Counted from the stretch's first letter, positions 1 to 12,274 are shown. The stretch is DNA of 64,000 nt from Tautonia plasticadhaerens (GCF_007752535.1 NZ_CP036426.1:4588001-4652000), one strand, 5' to 3'. The notes: a model not told the origin generated them from the sequence alone. Translations and numbers: made by a program.

Positions 1-954
1 CCGGGCCAGCAGGCAGTTGTTCGCGAAGCTCGCCCCGCCCGGCTCGGCGCCGTACTCGGCGATCGTCGCCTCGGACTCCCGGGAGATGTCCATCACCTCG
101 GGCACCGACATCTGCATCCGGAACGCAAGTTCATATTGCGCGATCCGCGTATTCGTCTCCGGGTGGCCGAACTGCTCGGCCTGCATCGCGTTCAACTCGT
201 TCAGGGCGTCGAGGCTCCGACGCCTCAGGTCCCGGTCCATCCCCGGCGGGTCGGAGACGTACAGCACCGGGTCCCCCTTCGACCGGCACTGCACCCCCTG
301 GAAGACCGACGGCAGGAACCCGCTCCCCCAGGCCCCCTGGCCGGCGCTCGGCTGCACGCCGTTGGAGATGAGCACCACGAACCCCGGCAGGTCCCGGCTC
401 TCCGACCCCAGGCCGTAGGTCACCCAGGAGCCGAACGACGGCCTCCCCTGCCTCGGCGAGCCGGTGAACAGCAGCAGCTCGGCCGGGGCGTGGTTGAACT
501 GGTCGGTGTGCATCGACTTGATGACGCACAGCTCGTCGGCCACCCCGTGGAAGTTCGGGATCGCGTCGGACATCCAGATGCCCGACTCTCCCGCTCGGGA
601 GAAGGTCCGCGGCGTCCCCAGCAGCTTCGGCGTCCCGGAGGTGAAGGCGAAGCGACGGCCCTCCAGGAACTCCTGCGGGCAGTCCTTGCCGCTGTGCTTC
701 ACGAGTTCCGGCTTGTAGTCGAACAGGTCGAGGTGCGGCGGGGCACCGGACATGTGCAGATAGATGACGTTCTTCGCCTTCGGGGCGAAGTGGGGCGGCT
801 TCGGGGCGAGCGGAGCGTCGAGCGAGGCCCGGTCGGCCCCCCGGGCGCCCTCGCCGAGCATCGAGGCGAGCGCGACGGCCCCGAGGCCGACCGGCATCTC
901 CTTCAGGAAGTGCCGGCGGGTGGTGTGCTGCAGGCGTTCGGTGCGGGGGTCCAT
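1..954 (-). CDS. DUF1501 family protein (C-terminus beyond the window)
   Basis: 318 residues are visible and the frame runs off the left edge. The N-terminus has a twin-arginine-like leader (RR at 13-14, motif TRRHFLKE, then a hydrophobic stretch), followed by the DUF1501 core: APHFAPKAKN-type segment, [20 protein letters not shown] and the [10 protein letters not shown] segment. DUF1501 proteins belong to the alkaline phosphatase/sulfatase-like fold. In planctomycetes they are nearly always paired with cytochrome-c/DUF1549/DUF1553 proteins, as here, where the partner ends 60 nt upstream. The function is not established, and an exported role is inferred from the leader. It is a close paralogue of the DUF1501 gene at 3540-5012. 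Confidence 0.9.
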   Translation of the reverse strand, partial: MDPRTERLQHTTRRHFLKEMPVGLGAVALASMLGEGARGADRASLDAPLAPKPPHFAPKAKNVIYLHMSGAPPHLDLFDYKPELVKHSGKDCPQEFLEGRRFAFTSGTPKLLGTPRTFSRAGESGIWMSDAIPNFHGVADELCVIKSMHTDQFNHAPAELLLFTGSPRQGRPSFGSWVTYGLGSESRDLPGFVVLISNGVQPSAGQGAWGSGFLPSVFQGVQCRSKGDPVLYVSDPPGMDRDLRRRSLDALNELNAMQAEQFGHPETNTRIAQYELAFRMQMSVPEVMDISRESEATIAEYGAEPGGASFANNCLLAR

Positions 955-1014
955 CGTCGATTGCCTCCGGGGGGCCTGAGATGCTCCGGTCGATCGATCA
1001 GTCGTCCGGCCAAC

Positions 1015-3543
1015 TCAACGCTTCAGGAACATCTCATCCAGGTTCAGCAGCACGTTCCCGACCACCGTCCACGCCGCCAGCTCCGCCGGATCCATGCCCT
1101 CGGGCAGCGGGCCGAGCGGGTCGGTGGCCATCGCCCGGGCCGCGTCCCCGTCGGCGGAGAAGCCCGACCGGGCGTCCTCGAACAGCGAGAGGATCCGGTC
1201 GAGTTCGTCGGTCGACGGCTCCCGGGCCAGGCAGAGCCGGAACCCGTGCCGGGCCTGATCCTCGGTCGAATCGCCCCCCTCGGCCACCATCCGCCTCGCC
1301 AGGGCCTGGGCCGCCTCGATGTAGACCGGGTCGTTCAGGGTGACGAGGGCCTGGAGCGGGGTATTCGTCCGATCGCGCCGGACGATGCAGATCTCCCGGT
1401 TCGGGGCGTCGAAGGTCGTCATCGAGGGATAGGGGTTGGACCGCCGCCACTCGGTGTAGAGGGCGCGACGGTAGCGGTCCTGGCCCTCGCTCGTCCCCCG
1501 GTCGATCGCGCTGCCGAAGGCGGCCCGCAAGCCGGTCTCGGGCCGGGGAGGATTCACCGGCGGCCCGTACATCCTCGGGCTGAGCAGGCCGGAGACGAAG
1601 AGCGCCTGGTCCCGGATCATCTCGGCCGAGAGGCGGAACCGGGGCCCCCGGGCGAGCAGGGCGTTGTCCGGATCCCGATCCAGCAATCTCGGGCTCACCG
1701 TCGACGATTGCCGATAGGTGCTCGACGTGACGAGCAGCCTGAAGGACGCCTTGAGGTCCCAGCCCGATCGGACCAACTCGGTCGCCAACCAGTCGAGCAG
1801 CTCGGGGTGGGTCGGCGGATCGCCCTGCGAGCCGAACTCCTCGCTCGTCCCCACCAGCCCCCGGCCGAAGACCTGCTCCCAGCACCGGTTCGCGATCACC
1901 CGGCCCGTGAGCGGGTTCTCCCCCGAGACGAGCCACCGGGCCAGCCCGAGCCGGTCGGGTTCCTCCCCGTCCGGGAGCGGGTGGAACGACTCGGGCACGT
2001 CGGGGGCCACCTCCTCCCCCAGGTCCAGGAAATTCCCGCGGCGCTGGATGTGGGTCGTCCGCCGCTCGGCCTCGGGCAGCTCCCGCATGATCGGCACGGT
2101 CGTGTAGGGCGTCAGCTTCCGCTCCAGCTCCGCCAGCCGATCGCGCTCAGACTGGAGGATCGGCGTGATGCTCAGGAAATGATCCGAGAGTTTCTTCGCC
2201 TGTTCCTCGGTGCGGTCGGCCGGGTCGATCGCCAGGATGGTCCGGATCTCCTCCGGCGTCTTCGCGTCCGGCGAGCCAGGTCCCGGCTCCTCGGGGAAGG
2301 AGCGTTCCCAGTCGAGCTGGGCGTAGCGCAGCTCCGGGGTCGGCGTCGAAAGCGTGTTCCTCAGCGCCTCGGCTTCGCGCTCCCAGTCGGCCTTGCGGGC
2401 CTCCTGCTCCTCGGTGAAGAGGGGGAGCGTGGGGGACTCGTCCCGCTGGTCGGCGTCGGCGGTCGAGTTCAGGATGGCGAAGAGGCGGAAGTAGTCGACC
2501 TGGGAGATCGGGTCGTATTTATGCGTGTGGCACTGAGCGCAGGCCATGGACGTGCCCATCCAGACGGTCATCGTCGTGTTCACCCGGTCGACTATCGCCG
2601 CGTTGCGGAACTCCTCGTCGTCGGTGCCCCCCTCGCTGTTCGTCATCGTGTTGCGGTGGAAGGCGGTGGCGATCAATTGCCGCTCGGTGGGCTCGGGCAG
2701 CAGGTCGCCGGCGACCTGCTCGACCGTGAACCGGTCGAAGGGCAGGTTGTCGTTGAAGGCGTCGATCACCCAGTCTCGATAGGCCCAGATGGTCCGGCTC
2801 GGGTCGTCGGCGTACCCGGCCGAGTCGGCATAGCGGGCCAGGTCCAGCCAGAGGCGGGCCTGGTGCTCGCCGTAGGACTGCGACGCCAACAGGCGATCGA
2901 CCAGGTCCTCGTAGGCGTCGGCCGACTCGTCGGCGAGGAAGGCGTCCACCTCCTCCAAGGTCGGCGGCAGCCCGGTCAGGTCGAGCGACACCCGGCGGAT
3001 CAGCGCGGCCCGGTCGGCCTCGGGGGAGGGTGCCAGCCCCTCGGCCTCGATCCGGGAGAGGACGAAGCGGTCGATCGGGTTGGTCGGCCAGGTCTCGTCC
3101 GAGACCTCGGGCAGCGCCGGCCGATCGGGGGGCACGTACGACCAGTGCTCCTGGAACTCGGCCCCCTGCTCGACCCAGCGGCGGAGCAGGGCCCGCTCCT
3201 CGGGGGTGACCGCCTTGCCGACGCCCGGCGGCGGCATCACGTCCAGTCCGTCCTCCGACTCGACCCGGTAGATCAGCTCGCTGGCGTCCGGGTCGCCGGG
3301 GACGACGGCCGCGTACCCGCCCCGGTCGGCCAGGGCGTCGGCCTCTCGGTCCAGGCGGAGGCCCGCCTGGCGCTCGGCCTCGTCCGGGCCGTGGCAGAAG
3401 ACGCACTTGTTCGAGAGGATCGGCCGGATGTCCCGGTTGAAGTCGATCGCCTCGTCGTCGCCGAGGGCGAGGGCCGGGGCCGGGGCGGCCGATGCCAGCA
3501 GCGCCGCCGAGACGACCGCGCCGATCAATGTCCGAACGATCAT
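1015..3543 (-). CDS. PSCyt1/DUF1549/DUF1553 planctomycete cytochrome-c-domain protein
   Basis: 842 residues. A signal peptide (about 1-27, ending AALALG-like) precedes a haem-c type CxxCH at C47-C50-H51 (planctomycete cytochrome C, PSCyt1). The DUF1549 region (about 135-340) carries a second CAQCH at 335-339 followed by THKYDPIS, and DUF1553 fills about 560-810. The ATG at 3543 was chosen because it starts the signal peptide and overlaps the TGA of the upstream DUF1501 gene (ATGA, 3540-3543), which suggests translational coupling. The longer in-frame extension lies inside that upstream gene. The family is abundant in planctomycetes and is thought to sit in the envelope. Its reaction is unknown. 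Confidence 0.92.
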   Translation of the reverse strand: MIVRTLIGAVVSAALLASAAPAPALALGDDEAIDFNRDIRPILSNKCVFCHGPDEAERQAGLRLDREADALADRGGYAAVVPGDPDASELIYRVESEDGLDVMPPPGVGKAVTPEERALLRRWVEQGAEFQEHWSYVPPDRPALPEVSDETWPTNPIDRFVLSRIEAEGLAPSPEADRAALIRRVSLDLTGLPPTLEEVDAFLADESADAYEDLVDRLLASQSYGEHQARLWLDLARYADSAGYADDPSRTIWAYRDWVIDAFNDNLPFDRFTVEQVAGDLLPEPTERQLIATAFHRNTMTNSEGGTDDEEFRNAAIVDRVNTTMTVWMGTSMACAQCHTHKYDPISQVDYFRLFAILNSTADADQRDESPTLPLFTEEQEARKADWEREAEALRNTLSTPTPELRYAQLDWERSFPEEPGPGSPDAKTPEEIRTILAIDPADRTEEQAKKLSDHFLSITPILQSERDRLAELERKLTPYTTVPIMRELPEAERRTTHIQRRGNFLDLGEEVAPDVPESFHPLPDGEEPDRLGLARWLVSGENPLTGRVIANRCWEQVFGRGLVGTSEEFGSQGDPPTHPELLDWLATELVRSGWDLKASFRLLVTSSTYRQSSTVSPRLLDRDPDNALLARGPRFRLSAEMIRDQALFVSGLLSPRMYGPPVNPPRPETGLRAAFGSAIDRGTSEGQDRYRRALYTEWRRSNPYPSMTTFDAPNREICIVRRDRTNTPLQALVTLNDPVYIEAAQALARRMVAEGGDSTEDQARHGFRLCLAREPSTDELDRILSLFEDARSGFSADGDAARAMATDPLGPLPEGMDPAELAAWTVVGNVLLNLDEMFLKR

Positions 3544-5012
3544 GCGAGCAACTCCTTGACGACATGCCCGTGGACGTCGGTCAGGCGGAAGTCCCGGCCC
3601 TGAGCGCGGTAGGTGAGCCGTTCGTGGTCGAGCCCCAGCAGGTGGAGGATCGTGGCCTGGAGGTCGTGCACGTGCACCGGGGCGTCGACGACGTGGAAGC
3701 CCAGGTCGTCGGTCTCCCCCAGGGTCACGCCCGGCCTGATGCCGCCGCCGGCCAGCCACATCGTGAACGCCTGCGGGTGGTGGTCGCGGCCCAGGCTCCG
3801 GCCGAGCGTCGCGTTCGACTCGACCATCGGCGTGCGGCCGAACTCACCCCCCCAGACCACCAGCGTCTCGTCCAGTAGCCCCCGGCGCTTCAGGTCGGCC
3901 ACCAGGGCCGCCGAGGCCCGGTCGGTCTGGCCGCACTGGGCCCTCAGGCCGCCTTCCACGTCGGAGTGGTGGTCCCACCCCTCGTGATAGAGGTTGATGA
4001 ACCGGACGCCCCGCTCCACCATCCGCCTCGCGAGCAGGCAGTTGCTGGCGAACGACGCCTTCCCCGGCTCGGCCCCGTACAGGTCGAGCGTCTCGGGAGA
4101 CTCGTCGGAGAGGTCCATCAACTCCGGGGCGCTCGACTGCATCCGATACGCCATCTCGTACGAGGCGATCCGGGAGGCGATCTCCGGGTCCCCCACCCGC
4201 CCCAGGTGCCGCTCGTTGAGCGACCGGACCAGGTCCAGCGAGTCCCGCTGCAACCGATCGTCATATCCCGGCGGGTTGGTCACGTTCAGGATCGGGTCCC
4301 CCTCCGACCGGAAGACCACCCCCTCGTACGCCGTCGGCAGGAAGCCGCTCGACCAGTTCGCCGCCCCCCCGCTGATCCCGCCTCCCGACGAGAGGACCAC
4401 GAACCCGGGCAGGTCCGCCGCCTCACTCCCCAGGCCGTAGGTGACCCAGGAGCCCATGCCCGGCCTCCCCGGCAGCGGGGAGCCCGTGTTCAGGAAGATC
4501 TGGGCCGGGGCGTGGTTGAACTGGTCCGTGTGCACCGATTTGACGAAGGCCAGGTCGTCGACCACCCCCGCCAGGTGCGGCAGGATCTCCGAGAGCGACG
4601 CGCCGCTCTGCCCGTGCCGGGAGAACCGGAACCGGGGGGCGAGCAGGCTCGCGTCCCGCCGGATGAAGGCGTAACGCTGGTCCTTCACCACCTCGGCCGG
4701 CACCGGCCGTCCGTCGAACCGCGACAGGGTCGGCTTGGGGTCGAACAGGTCGAGCTGGCTCGGGGCCCCGGCCATGAACAGGTAGATCACGTTCTTCGCC
4801 CTCGGGGCGAAGTGGGGCGCCTTCGGGGCCAGGGGGCTCGCCAGGTCCGGTCGGACCGCATCGGAGCCGCGCACCCGCCCGTCGAGCAGCAACGACGCCA
4901 GGGCGATCTTCCCCACGCCGACGCCGCAGTCCCGGAAGAAGTGCCGGCGGGTCGTCGACCGTCGGCATTCCCCCTCGGCAATCGTCCGGAAGCCCGGATT
5001 CGTCGCCCGCAT
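3540..5012 (-). CDS. DUF1501 family protein, full length
   Basis: 490 residues. There is a Tat-like N-terminus (RR at 22-23 in TRRHFFRD, then a hydrophobic segment to about 44). The DUF1501 core follows, with [40 protein letters not shown] and a C-terminal region with GGEFGRTPM and GRDHHPQAF, as seen in alkaline-phosphatase-superfamily relatives. It lies between two DUF1549/DUF1553 genes: 3 nt after the stop of the upstream one, and overlapping the next one by 4 nt. That spacing supports one operon. Substrate and catalysis are unknown. Confidence 0.93.
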   Translation of the reverse strand: MRATNPGFRTIAEGECRRSTTRRHFFRDCGVGVGKIALASLLLDGRVRGSDAVRPDLASPLAPKAPHFAPRAKNVIYLFMAGAPSQLDLFDPKPTLSRFDGRPVPAEVVKDQRYAFIRRDASLLAPRFRFSRHGQSGASLSEILPHLAGVVDDLAFVKSVHTDQFNHAPAQIFLNTGSPLPGRPGMGSWVTYGLGSEAADLPGFVVLSSGGGISGGAANWSSGFLPTAYEGVVFRSEGDPILNVTNPPGYDDRLQRDSLDLVRSLNERHLGRVGDPEIASRIASYEMAYRMQSSAPELMDLSDESPETLDLYGAEPGKASFASNCLLARRMVERGVRFINLYHEGWDHHSDVEGGLRAQCGQTDRASAALVADLKRRGLLDETLVVWGGEFGRTPMVESNATLGRSLGRDHHPQAFTMWLAGGGIRPGVTLGETDDLGFHVVDAPVHVHDLQATILHLLGLDHERLTYRAQGRDFRLTDVHGHVVKELLA

Positions 5013-5015
5013 GGC

Positions 5016-8000
5016 TCACTCCGAGGTGATCGTCTCGTCCAGGTTCAGCAGCGCCCGGCAGGTCGCCGCCCAGGAGGCCCGCTCGGCCAGGTCCGGGGCG
5101 TGCTCGTCCCCGGCGATCGCGGCGGCGTCCAGCTCCCCGGCCTCGACCCGGGCCCGCTGCGCCTCGACGAAGTCCAGGATCGCCGCCACCTCCGACGCCC
5201 CCGGCCTCCTCCCCAGCACGAGGCGGAAGGCGCGGACCGCTCTCGCCTCGTCGTCGCCGTCGGGCAGCTCGGCCAGGACCCGACGGGCCATCGCCTGGGA
5301 CGCCTCGACGAACACCGGGTCATTCAAGAGGGTGAGCGCCTGCAACGGCGTGTTCGACCGCTCCCTCCTCGTGCAGGTCACCTCCGAAGTCGGCGCGTCG
5401 AAGGTGAGGAACGCGGCGTACGGGGCCGTCCGCTTGAGGAAGGTATAGAGCCCGCGCCGGTATCGGTCGGGGCCCGTGCTCGTCGGCCAGGATGGGCCGC
5501 CGTAGGCGATCGAGGTCACCCCCTCCGGCTGCGGCGGGTAGACGCTCGGCCCGCCGATCTCGGGGACGAGCAGGCCGCTCGCCGCCAGGGCCAGGTCGCG
5601 CACCTGCTCGGCCTCCAGCCGCATCCGGGGGCCCCGGGCGAGCAGGACGCTCTCCGGGTCCCGTTCCAGGAGCGTCGGCGGCACGTCGGACGACTGGCGA
5701 TAGGTCGCACTTGTGACGATCAGCCGATGCATCCCCTTCAGGCCCCAGCCCGAATCCTCGAACTCGACGGCCAGCCAGTCGAGCAACTCCGGATGAGACG
5801 GCGGCTCCCCCCTCGTGCCGAAGTCGTCGAGCGTCGGCACGATCCCCCTCACGAAGTGCGCCGCCCAGAGGCGGTTGACCGTCACCCGGGCGACCAGCGG
5901 GTTCTCGTCGCCAACGAGCCAGCGGGCCAGCGTCAGGCGGTCGGGGGCCGGCTCCCCCTCCTCCGAGATCGGGTGCAGGACCGACGGCACGCCGGGCCCG
6001 ACCGGCTCGCCGATCGCCAGGAACTCGCCCCGGGGGTGGATGTGCGTCGTCCGGGAGTGCTCGGGTCGTCGCTCCCGCATCACCATCGTCGTCGGGAATT
6101 CGGGCATCGAGTCGCGGAGCGTCTCGATCCGCTCGTGCTGCTCGACCAGCTCGGGGGCGATCGACAGATAATACTGTGTGATTCGCTCCCGCTGCGCCGC
6201 CGATCGCTCGGCCTCCGGCACCCGGGCGATCGCCTCCACGTCCGCCGGCAGGCCGGAGGCGACCGGCTCGGGGTCGGTCGTGACCGAGATCCGGAAGCGG
6301 CCGATCGTCATCTGGTGGATGTATTCCTGCCGGATCGTCAATACGAGCCGGTTCGTCCCGCCTTCGAGCGGCCGTTCGAAGGCGAAGACGGCCGCGTGGG
6401 GCTCGCCGATTTTCCCCTTCACGTTCCAGCCGGTGTCGGGGACGCCGTCAACCGCCTTCGACGCCGGGTGCCCCTCCTCGGCATGATCCTCGGTCGCGCC
6501 CGAGATCGTCACCGGCCCCAGGTCGCCCCCCGCGGCCCCGGCCTCCGCGAGGAACTCGGTCAGCAGGAAGTCCCCCACCGAGAATAACGGGGCCCGGCCG
6601 GGGCCGCCGTCGGGCAGGCTCTCGTGCGGGAGCACCTCCAGCCTCAGGCCGGTGACCCCTCCCAGGTCGGCCTCCAGTTCGACCGTGTACACGTCCTGGT
6701 TGGGTTTGTCCCCGCTCACCAGCACCGAGCCGTCGTTGAGCAATTCCATCGTCGCGCCGTTCTTCGAGGCGAGGCCGGTCGGCTTGATCGTCGTCCAGTC
6801 GAAGGTGCGTAGGCCGGACTCCCAGCCGGCCCTCGACCCGTCCAGGTGCTGCCGCCGACGCTCGCCCTCGGTCAGGGCGGGGTCGCCGTCGGGGGGCATC
6901 GGGAACTGGTCCGCGAGTTCGGCGACGAGGGCGTCGACCTGCCCTTGAATTTCGGCCCGCCGCCGGGCGATGACCGGGTTGGGGACGGGGATTTCGGGCT
7001 CGTCGGCGTTGTTCAGGAAGGCGAAGAGTCGGAAATACTCGCGCTGGGTGATCGGGTCGAACTTGTGCGTATGGCACTGGGCACAGCCGACGGTCAGCCC
7101 CAGCCAGGTCGACCCCGTGGTCGCCACCCGGTCGACGACCGAGGCGTAGCGGAACTCCTCGACGTCGATCCCCCCCTCCTCGTTGATCATCGTGTTCCGG
7201 TGGAACCCAGTGGCGACCCGCTGATCGGTCGAGGCGCCCGGCAGCAGGTCCCCGGCGACCTGCTCGACCGTGAACCGGTCGAAGGGCATGTCCGCGTTCA
7301 GGGCGTCGATGACCCAGTCCCGGTAGGGCCAGATCGAGCGTTCCCGGTCCTTCTCGTAGCCGTTGGTGTCGGCGAACCGGGCCAGGTCGAGCCACCGCCT
7401 CCCCCACCGCTCGCCGTAGTGCGGGCTGGCGAGCAGGCGGTCGACCAGCCGCTCGTAAGCGTCCGGCCGGTCGTCGCCCAGGAACGCATCCACCTCCTCC
7501 GGGGTCGGCGGCAGGCCGATCAGGTCGAGCGAAAGGCGCCGGATCAGCGTGGCCCGGTCGGCCTCGGGGGAGGGGACCAGCCCCTCGGCCTCCAGCCGGG
7601 ACAGGATGAAGCGGTCGATCGGGTTGGCGGGCCAGGCCGCGTCGAGCACCCCCGGCAGTCCGGGCCGATCGGGGGCCTCGAACGACCAGTGATCGCTCCG
7701 GGCGGCCTCGGCCGGTGCGCCCGGGTCGTCCCACGGTGCCCCCTGGTCGATCCAGGCCTGGAGCAGGCCGACCTGCTCGCCCGACAGCGGCGCGCCGGTG
7801 GGGGGCATGGTCGAGAGCGGGTCCAGCCCGGCGACCTTCTCGATCAGGAAACTCGCCGCGCCGTCCCCCGGCTCGATCGAGGGACCGGAGTCTCCCCCGA
7901 CCATGGCGTCGGCCTCGTTATCCAGCCGGAGGCCCCCCTTCCGGGTCTCGGGGCCGTGGCAGGAGACGCAGCGCGTCTCCAGGATCGGCCGGACCTCCGC

Positions 8001-8144
8001 CTCGAAGTCCACCGGCCGGTCGATCGCCGGGGGCAGGCCCGTCCCGTCGTCCTGCGGCACCGGGGCCGATCGGGCCGTCGACGGCAGGGCGATCAGCGCG
8101 ACGGCAGCTGCGGCTCGGATCAGGAGAGGGCGGGGGCGGGCCAT
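5016..8144 (-). CDS. PSCyt1/DUF1549/DUF1553 protein with discoidin-like insert
   Basis: 1042 residues, about 200 longer than its paralogue at 1015-3543. The signal peptide is about 1-26. PSCyt1 haem-binding CxxCH is at C59-C62-H63, and DUF1549 has a second CAQCH at 354-358. DUF1553 occupies the last third. Between them (about 470-660) is an extra region containing a segment like F5/8-type or discoidin folds (ATEDHAEEGHPASKAVDG, then DTGW and GRFRISVT near its end). The ATG at 8144 was chosen for its signal peptide, as the frame upstream is open only because of base composition. It is the first gene of the leftward four-gene unit, so its upstream gap should hold the promoter. Confidence 0.92.
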   Translation of the reverse strand: MARPRPLLIRAAAAVALIALPSTARSAPVPQDDGTGLPPAIDRPVDFEAEVRPILETRCVSCHGPETRKGGLRLDNEADAMVGGDSGPSIEPGDGAASFLIEKVAGLDPLSTMPPTGAPLSGEQVGLLQAWIDQGAPWDDPGAPAEAARSDHWSFEAPDRPGLPGVLDAAWPANPIDRFILSRLEAEGLVPSPEADRATLIRRLSLDLIGLPPTPEEVDAFLGDDRPDAYERLVDRLLASPHYGERWGRRWLDLARFADTNGYEKDRERSIWPYRDWVIDALNADMPFDRFTVEQVAGDLLPGASTDQRVATGFHRNTMINEEGGIDVEEFRYASVVDRVATTGSTWLGLTVGCAQCHTHKFDPITQREYFRLFAFLNNADEPEIPVPNPVIARRRAEIQGQVDALVAELADQFPMPPDGDPALTEGERRRQHLDGSRAGWESGLRTFDWTTIKPTGLASKNGATMELLNDGSVLVSGDKPNQDVYTVELEADLGGVTGLRLEVLPHESLPDGGPGRAPLFSVGDFLLTEFLAEAGAAGGDLGPVTISGATEDHAEEGHPASKAVDGVPDTGWNVKGKIGEPHAAVFAFERPLEGGTNRLVLTIRQEYIHQMTIGRFRISVTTDPEPVASGLPADVEAIARVPEAERSAAQRERITQYYLSIAPELVEQHERIETLRDSMPEFPTTMVMRERRPEHSRTTHIHPRGEFLAIGEPVGPGVPSVLHPISEEGEPAPDRLTLARWLVGDENPLVARVTVNRLWAAHFVRGIVPTLDDFGTRGEPPSHPELLDWLAVEFEDSGWGLKGMHRLIVTSATYRQSSDVPPTLLERDPESVLLARGPRMRLEAEQVRDLALAASGLLVPEIGGPSVYPPQPEGVTSIAYGGPSWPTSTGPDRYRRGLYTFLKRTAPYAAFLTFDAPTSEVTCTRRERSNTPLQALTLLNDPVFVEASQAMARRVLAELPDGDDEARAVRAFRLVLGRRPGASEVAAILDFVEAQRARVEAGELDAAAIAGDEHAPDLAERASWAATCRALLNLDETITSE

Positions 8145-8509
8145 CGGATCACCATCCGGGTCTTCTGGCGGGCTCGGCGGGGCGAGGAGTCGGGTTCCGT
8201 CGGGGCTGCCGGGGGGTCGTTCGAGGACGACCAGGGGCGGGGGGGACCGGCAACGCCACGCTTCATTGTGCGGGAAGGACCCAAGAGATTCAACCTTGCG
8301 GATTCGACCCCCCTCGTCCCCGTCCCCGGCCCCTCGCCCCCTCCCCCGCGATTTTGTGACTGCCCGGGCCCCCCGCCACGATGATATTGAGGGGGGCCAC
8401 CCGCCTCGGGCCCCGCCCCCCTCGATCCGCTCGTTGACAACCCGCATCACACCGAATGCTCGTCCCCATCATCCACCCGGAGCCTCGGCCCCTTGCGACG
8501 CCTCATTCA

Positions 8510-8567
8510 CCGAAACGAACCGGGGCATCTCCACGCAACATCTTCTCCAGAAATCGATTATGCCAAT
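8510..8567. repeat. degenerate direct repeat, copy 1
   Basis: Begins CCGAAACGAA and ends with CCAGAAATCGATTATGCCA. The copy at 8713-8768 shares the first block and a closely similar end block (CCAGAAAAACGATTATCCCA) at nearly the same spacing, with little conserved between. Function unknown. Possibilities are a regulatory element or a decayed intergenic repeat. Confidence 0.45.
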
Positions 8568-8712
8568 AATGGCCTCGAATTCGTTGCGCACCTTGCCGAT
8601 CTCGACGGGCGAGCGCCCCGGGGCCGACCGCCGGGGGTTCCCGCACCGACCGCTCGCGGGATGCCGCCCCCGCCCTGCCGAGGATGCCGAGTCCCTCGGG
8701 ACCGGCCGTCTC

Positions 8713-8768
8713 CCGAAACGAATGCCGCGCGATTTCCGCAAACCCATGCCAGAAAAACGATTATCCCA
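8713..8768. repeat. degenerate direct repeat, copy 2
   Basis: Second copy of the element at 8510-8567. The start block CCGAAACGAA and end block CGATTATCCCA are conserved. A further CCGAAACGA word lies near 8908 without the second block. Confidence 0.45.
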
Positions 8769-9032
8769 TTTCGACTTTGGCGCACTGCGGCGCACCAGCC
8801 TACATCCCTTCCCCGAACGGGGACGCCGGGGCGATCCTTCGCCTTGGTGCCGCGATGGGCCGTCCGACGACCTCGCCTCCCGGGACGAGGCCCGGCGGAT
8901 CGTCTCCCGAAACGAGGAGTGGCGAATCGACCGAAGTCGAACGCGGGCAGGAGAATTCGGCGACCCGGCCGGAGCGCATCGGGGCGCACCGGGCCGATTC
9001 GGATCCCCGATCCGGGTGACTCGGGGGGGTGG

Positions 9033-10091
9033 TCAGCTCGTCCCGGCGAGGGTGCCGCAGGCGGCCCGGATGTCGGCGCCCCCGGAATACCGGCGGACGA
9101 CCGGCTGGCCGAGGTGGCGGGTCAGGGCGTCCCGGAACGCGGCCAGTTCGGCGGGGGAGGGGGGGCGGAAGCGGCCGGTGGGGTCGGTCACGTCGATCAG
9201 GTCGAACCGGACGGGGGTGTCCCCCACCAGCCGGCCGATCGCCTCGGCGTCCTCCTCGCCCACGTTCTCGCCGCCGATGCAGACGTAGGAGAGGTTCACC
9301 CGCTCCCGGCGGGCCTCGGCGTGGCGGCGGGCGGCGGCCATGACCTCGGCCACGGGGGTCCGGGCGGCGATCGGCACGAGCTTCGCCCGCGTCTCGTCGG
9401 TGGCGGCCCCGAGGCTGATCGACAGCCGTATCGTCCGGCGCTCCCGGGTGAACCGGTCGATCTCGGGGACGAGGCCGACCGTGCTCACCGTCATCGCCTT
9501 GGCCGAGAGGGACCCGCCGAAGGGGCAGCGCAGCAGGTCGCCGGCCCGCATCACCCGGTCGTAGTTCAGGAAGGGTTCCCCCATGCCCATGAACACGGTG
9601 CCCGTCACCCGCCTCCCCTGCGACCGGGCCAGGTCCCGGGCCTGGACCCACTGGTCGACGATCTCCCAGGTCGCCAGGTTCCGCCGGGCCTCCATCCGGG
9701 CGGTGGCACAGAAGGCGCAGGCCATGGGGCAGCCGACCTGCGAGGAGAGGCAGACGCTGACCGCCCCCGGCTTGTGCAGGGGGATCAGGACGGTCTCCAG
9801 GGGCAGCCCGTCCCCGGTCCGGAACAGGAGTTTCTGGAATCCGTCGGCGGGGGAGGTCTCCACCCGCTCCAGGGCCAGGCGGGGCAGGGGGGGCCAGTCC
9901 CCCACCAGCCGGCGGGGGACCTGGAAGCGCCGGGACCAGACGCCCGGGTCGTGCTCGCCGTGCTGGAGGATCGCCGCCAGCAGCCGCCGGGGGGCCTCGG
10001 GGGAGGCGCCGACGGAGGAGGCCAGGGCGACCAGGGCGTCGGGGTGGCGGTCCCTGGGGTCGAACGGCCCGGCGATGTCGCGTCGATCCAT
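9033..10091 (-). CDS. rlmN: RlmN/Cfr-family radical SAM rRNA methyltransferase
   Basis: 352 residues. A radical-SAM cluster motif CxxxCxxC lies at C121-C125-C128 in SSQVGCPMACAFCATA. The upstream catalytic Cys is C114, seven residues before the cluster as in E. coli RlmN. The methyl-carrying Cys near the C-terminus is C345 in ADIRAACGTLAG. FMGMGEPFLNY is the conserved GEP (SAM-binding) segment. RlmN methylates C2 of A2503 in 23S rRNA, and in many bacteria a tRNA adenine too. Length fits RlmN. Cfr resistance enzymes share these residues, so the assignment rests on generality and context. The ATG at 10091 was chosen because the upstream open frame has no family sequence. It is divergent from the HtrA gene. 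Confidence 0.85.
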   Translation of the reverse strand: MDRRDIAGPFDPRDRHPDALVALASSVGASPEAPRRLLAAILQHGEHDPGVWSRRFQVPRRLVGDWPPLPRLALERVETSPADGFQKLLFRTGDGLPLETVLIPLHKPGAVSVCLSSQVGCPMACAFCATARMEARRNLATWEIVDQWVQARDLARSQGRRVTGTVFMGMGEPFLNYDRVMRAGDLLRCPFGGSLSAKAMTVSTVGLVPEIDRFTRERRTIRLSISLGAATDETRAKLVPIAARTPVAEVMAAARRHAEARRERVNLSYVCIGGENVGEEDAEAIGRLVGDTPVRFDLIDVTDPTGRFRPPSPAELAAFRDALTRHLGQPVVRRYSGGADIRAACGTLAGTS

Positions 10092-10407
10092 GGGATCCCG
10101 AGGGCTTGGTTCCGAGTTGCCGAACGACCCGATGCCTCTAAAGTAGGGAGATGCCCGGCCGAAGGACAAGATGGGATCCCGAGGGGCCGCCCCCGGTCCC
10201 CCAGGCCCCGACCGATCAAACCTTTCCCCGTGGACGTTCGTAACGGTAGAGAACTGGCACTCCAGCCCGGCCCGGCCCGTCCCGACCTCGGGGCGGGCCC
10301 CTGCTCCTGTCGAGGACCCGGATCGACGCCGGCCGATCGGGTCGGCAGGGAGGGGCGGGCCCGCGTGCCAGCGATCGACCAGTCGAGACTCAAGGAGTTT
10401 CCCGCAC

Positions 10408-12015
<1,608 letters not shown>

Positions 12016-12076
12016 TCCCCGGGGCCCGGGGCCCGGCGGGATGACCCGCTCCACCCACCCACCGCCCGGGCGGCGG

Positions 12077-12105
12077 CGCCGATCGACCTCCCCGGCCGAT
12101 CGGCG
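12077..12105 (+). terminator. hairpin downstream of htrA
   Basis: A 9-bp stem (12077-12085 with 12097-12105, CGCCGATCG/CGATCGGCG) with an 11-nt loop, 61 nt after the htrA stop. A palindrome CCGCCCGGGCGG occurs on each side (near 12062 and 12110). No U-tract, so it is only a candidate terminator. Confidence 0.4.
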
Positions 12106-12274
12106 TTGACCGCCCGGGCGGTCGGCGTTACCCTCCGGGGCAGTCGACCGGGCCGACGATGCCCGGGTCGGCCGATCCCCCCGCCCCCGACCCGGATCCC
12201 TCCCCGTCGAACGCCTCCCCCCTCGGAATCCCGGATCCGGCATCCCCCAGGACAGGACCAGGAGGGCCCGCCCG

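Larger units (their letters stand above)
8145..9032. other. gene-free interval with a degenerate direct repeat
   Basis: About 890 bp between the leftward PSCyt operon and the 3' end of the rlmN-like gene. No frame here has a family signature or codon bias like its neighbours. It is more AT-rich in places (8511-8580, 8713-8775). Two similar segments of about 58 bp are listed separately. The promoter of the operon starting at 8144 probably lies in the left part, but no convincing -35/-10 pair can be picked. Confidence 0.6.

Noticed and set aside
136-3603. 1155-residue plus-strand frame opposite the PSCyt and DUF1501 genes
   Set aside because: Low-complexity antisense translation of conserved minus-strand genes. 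The haem motifs and family signatures are on the other strand.
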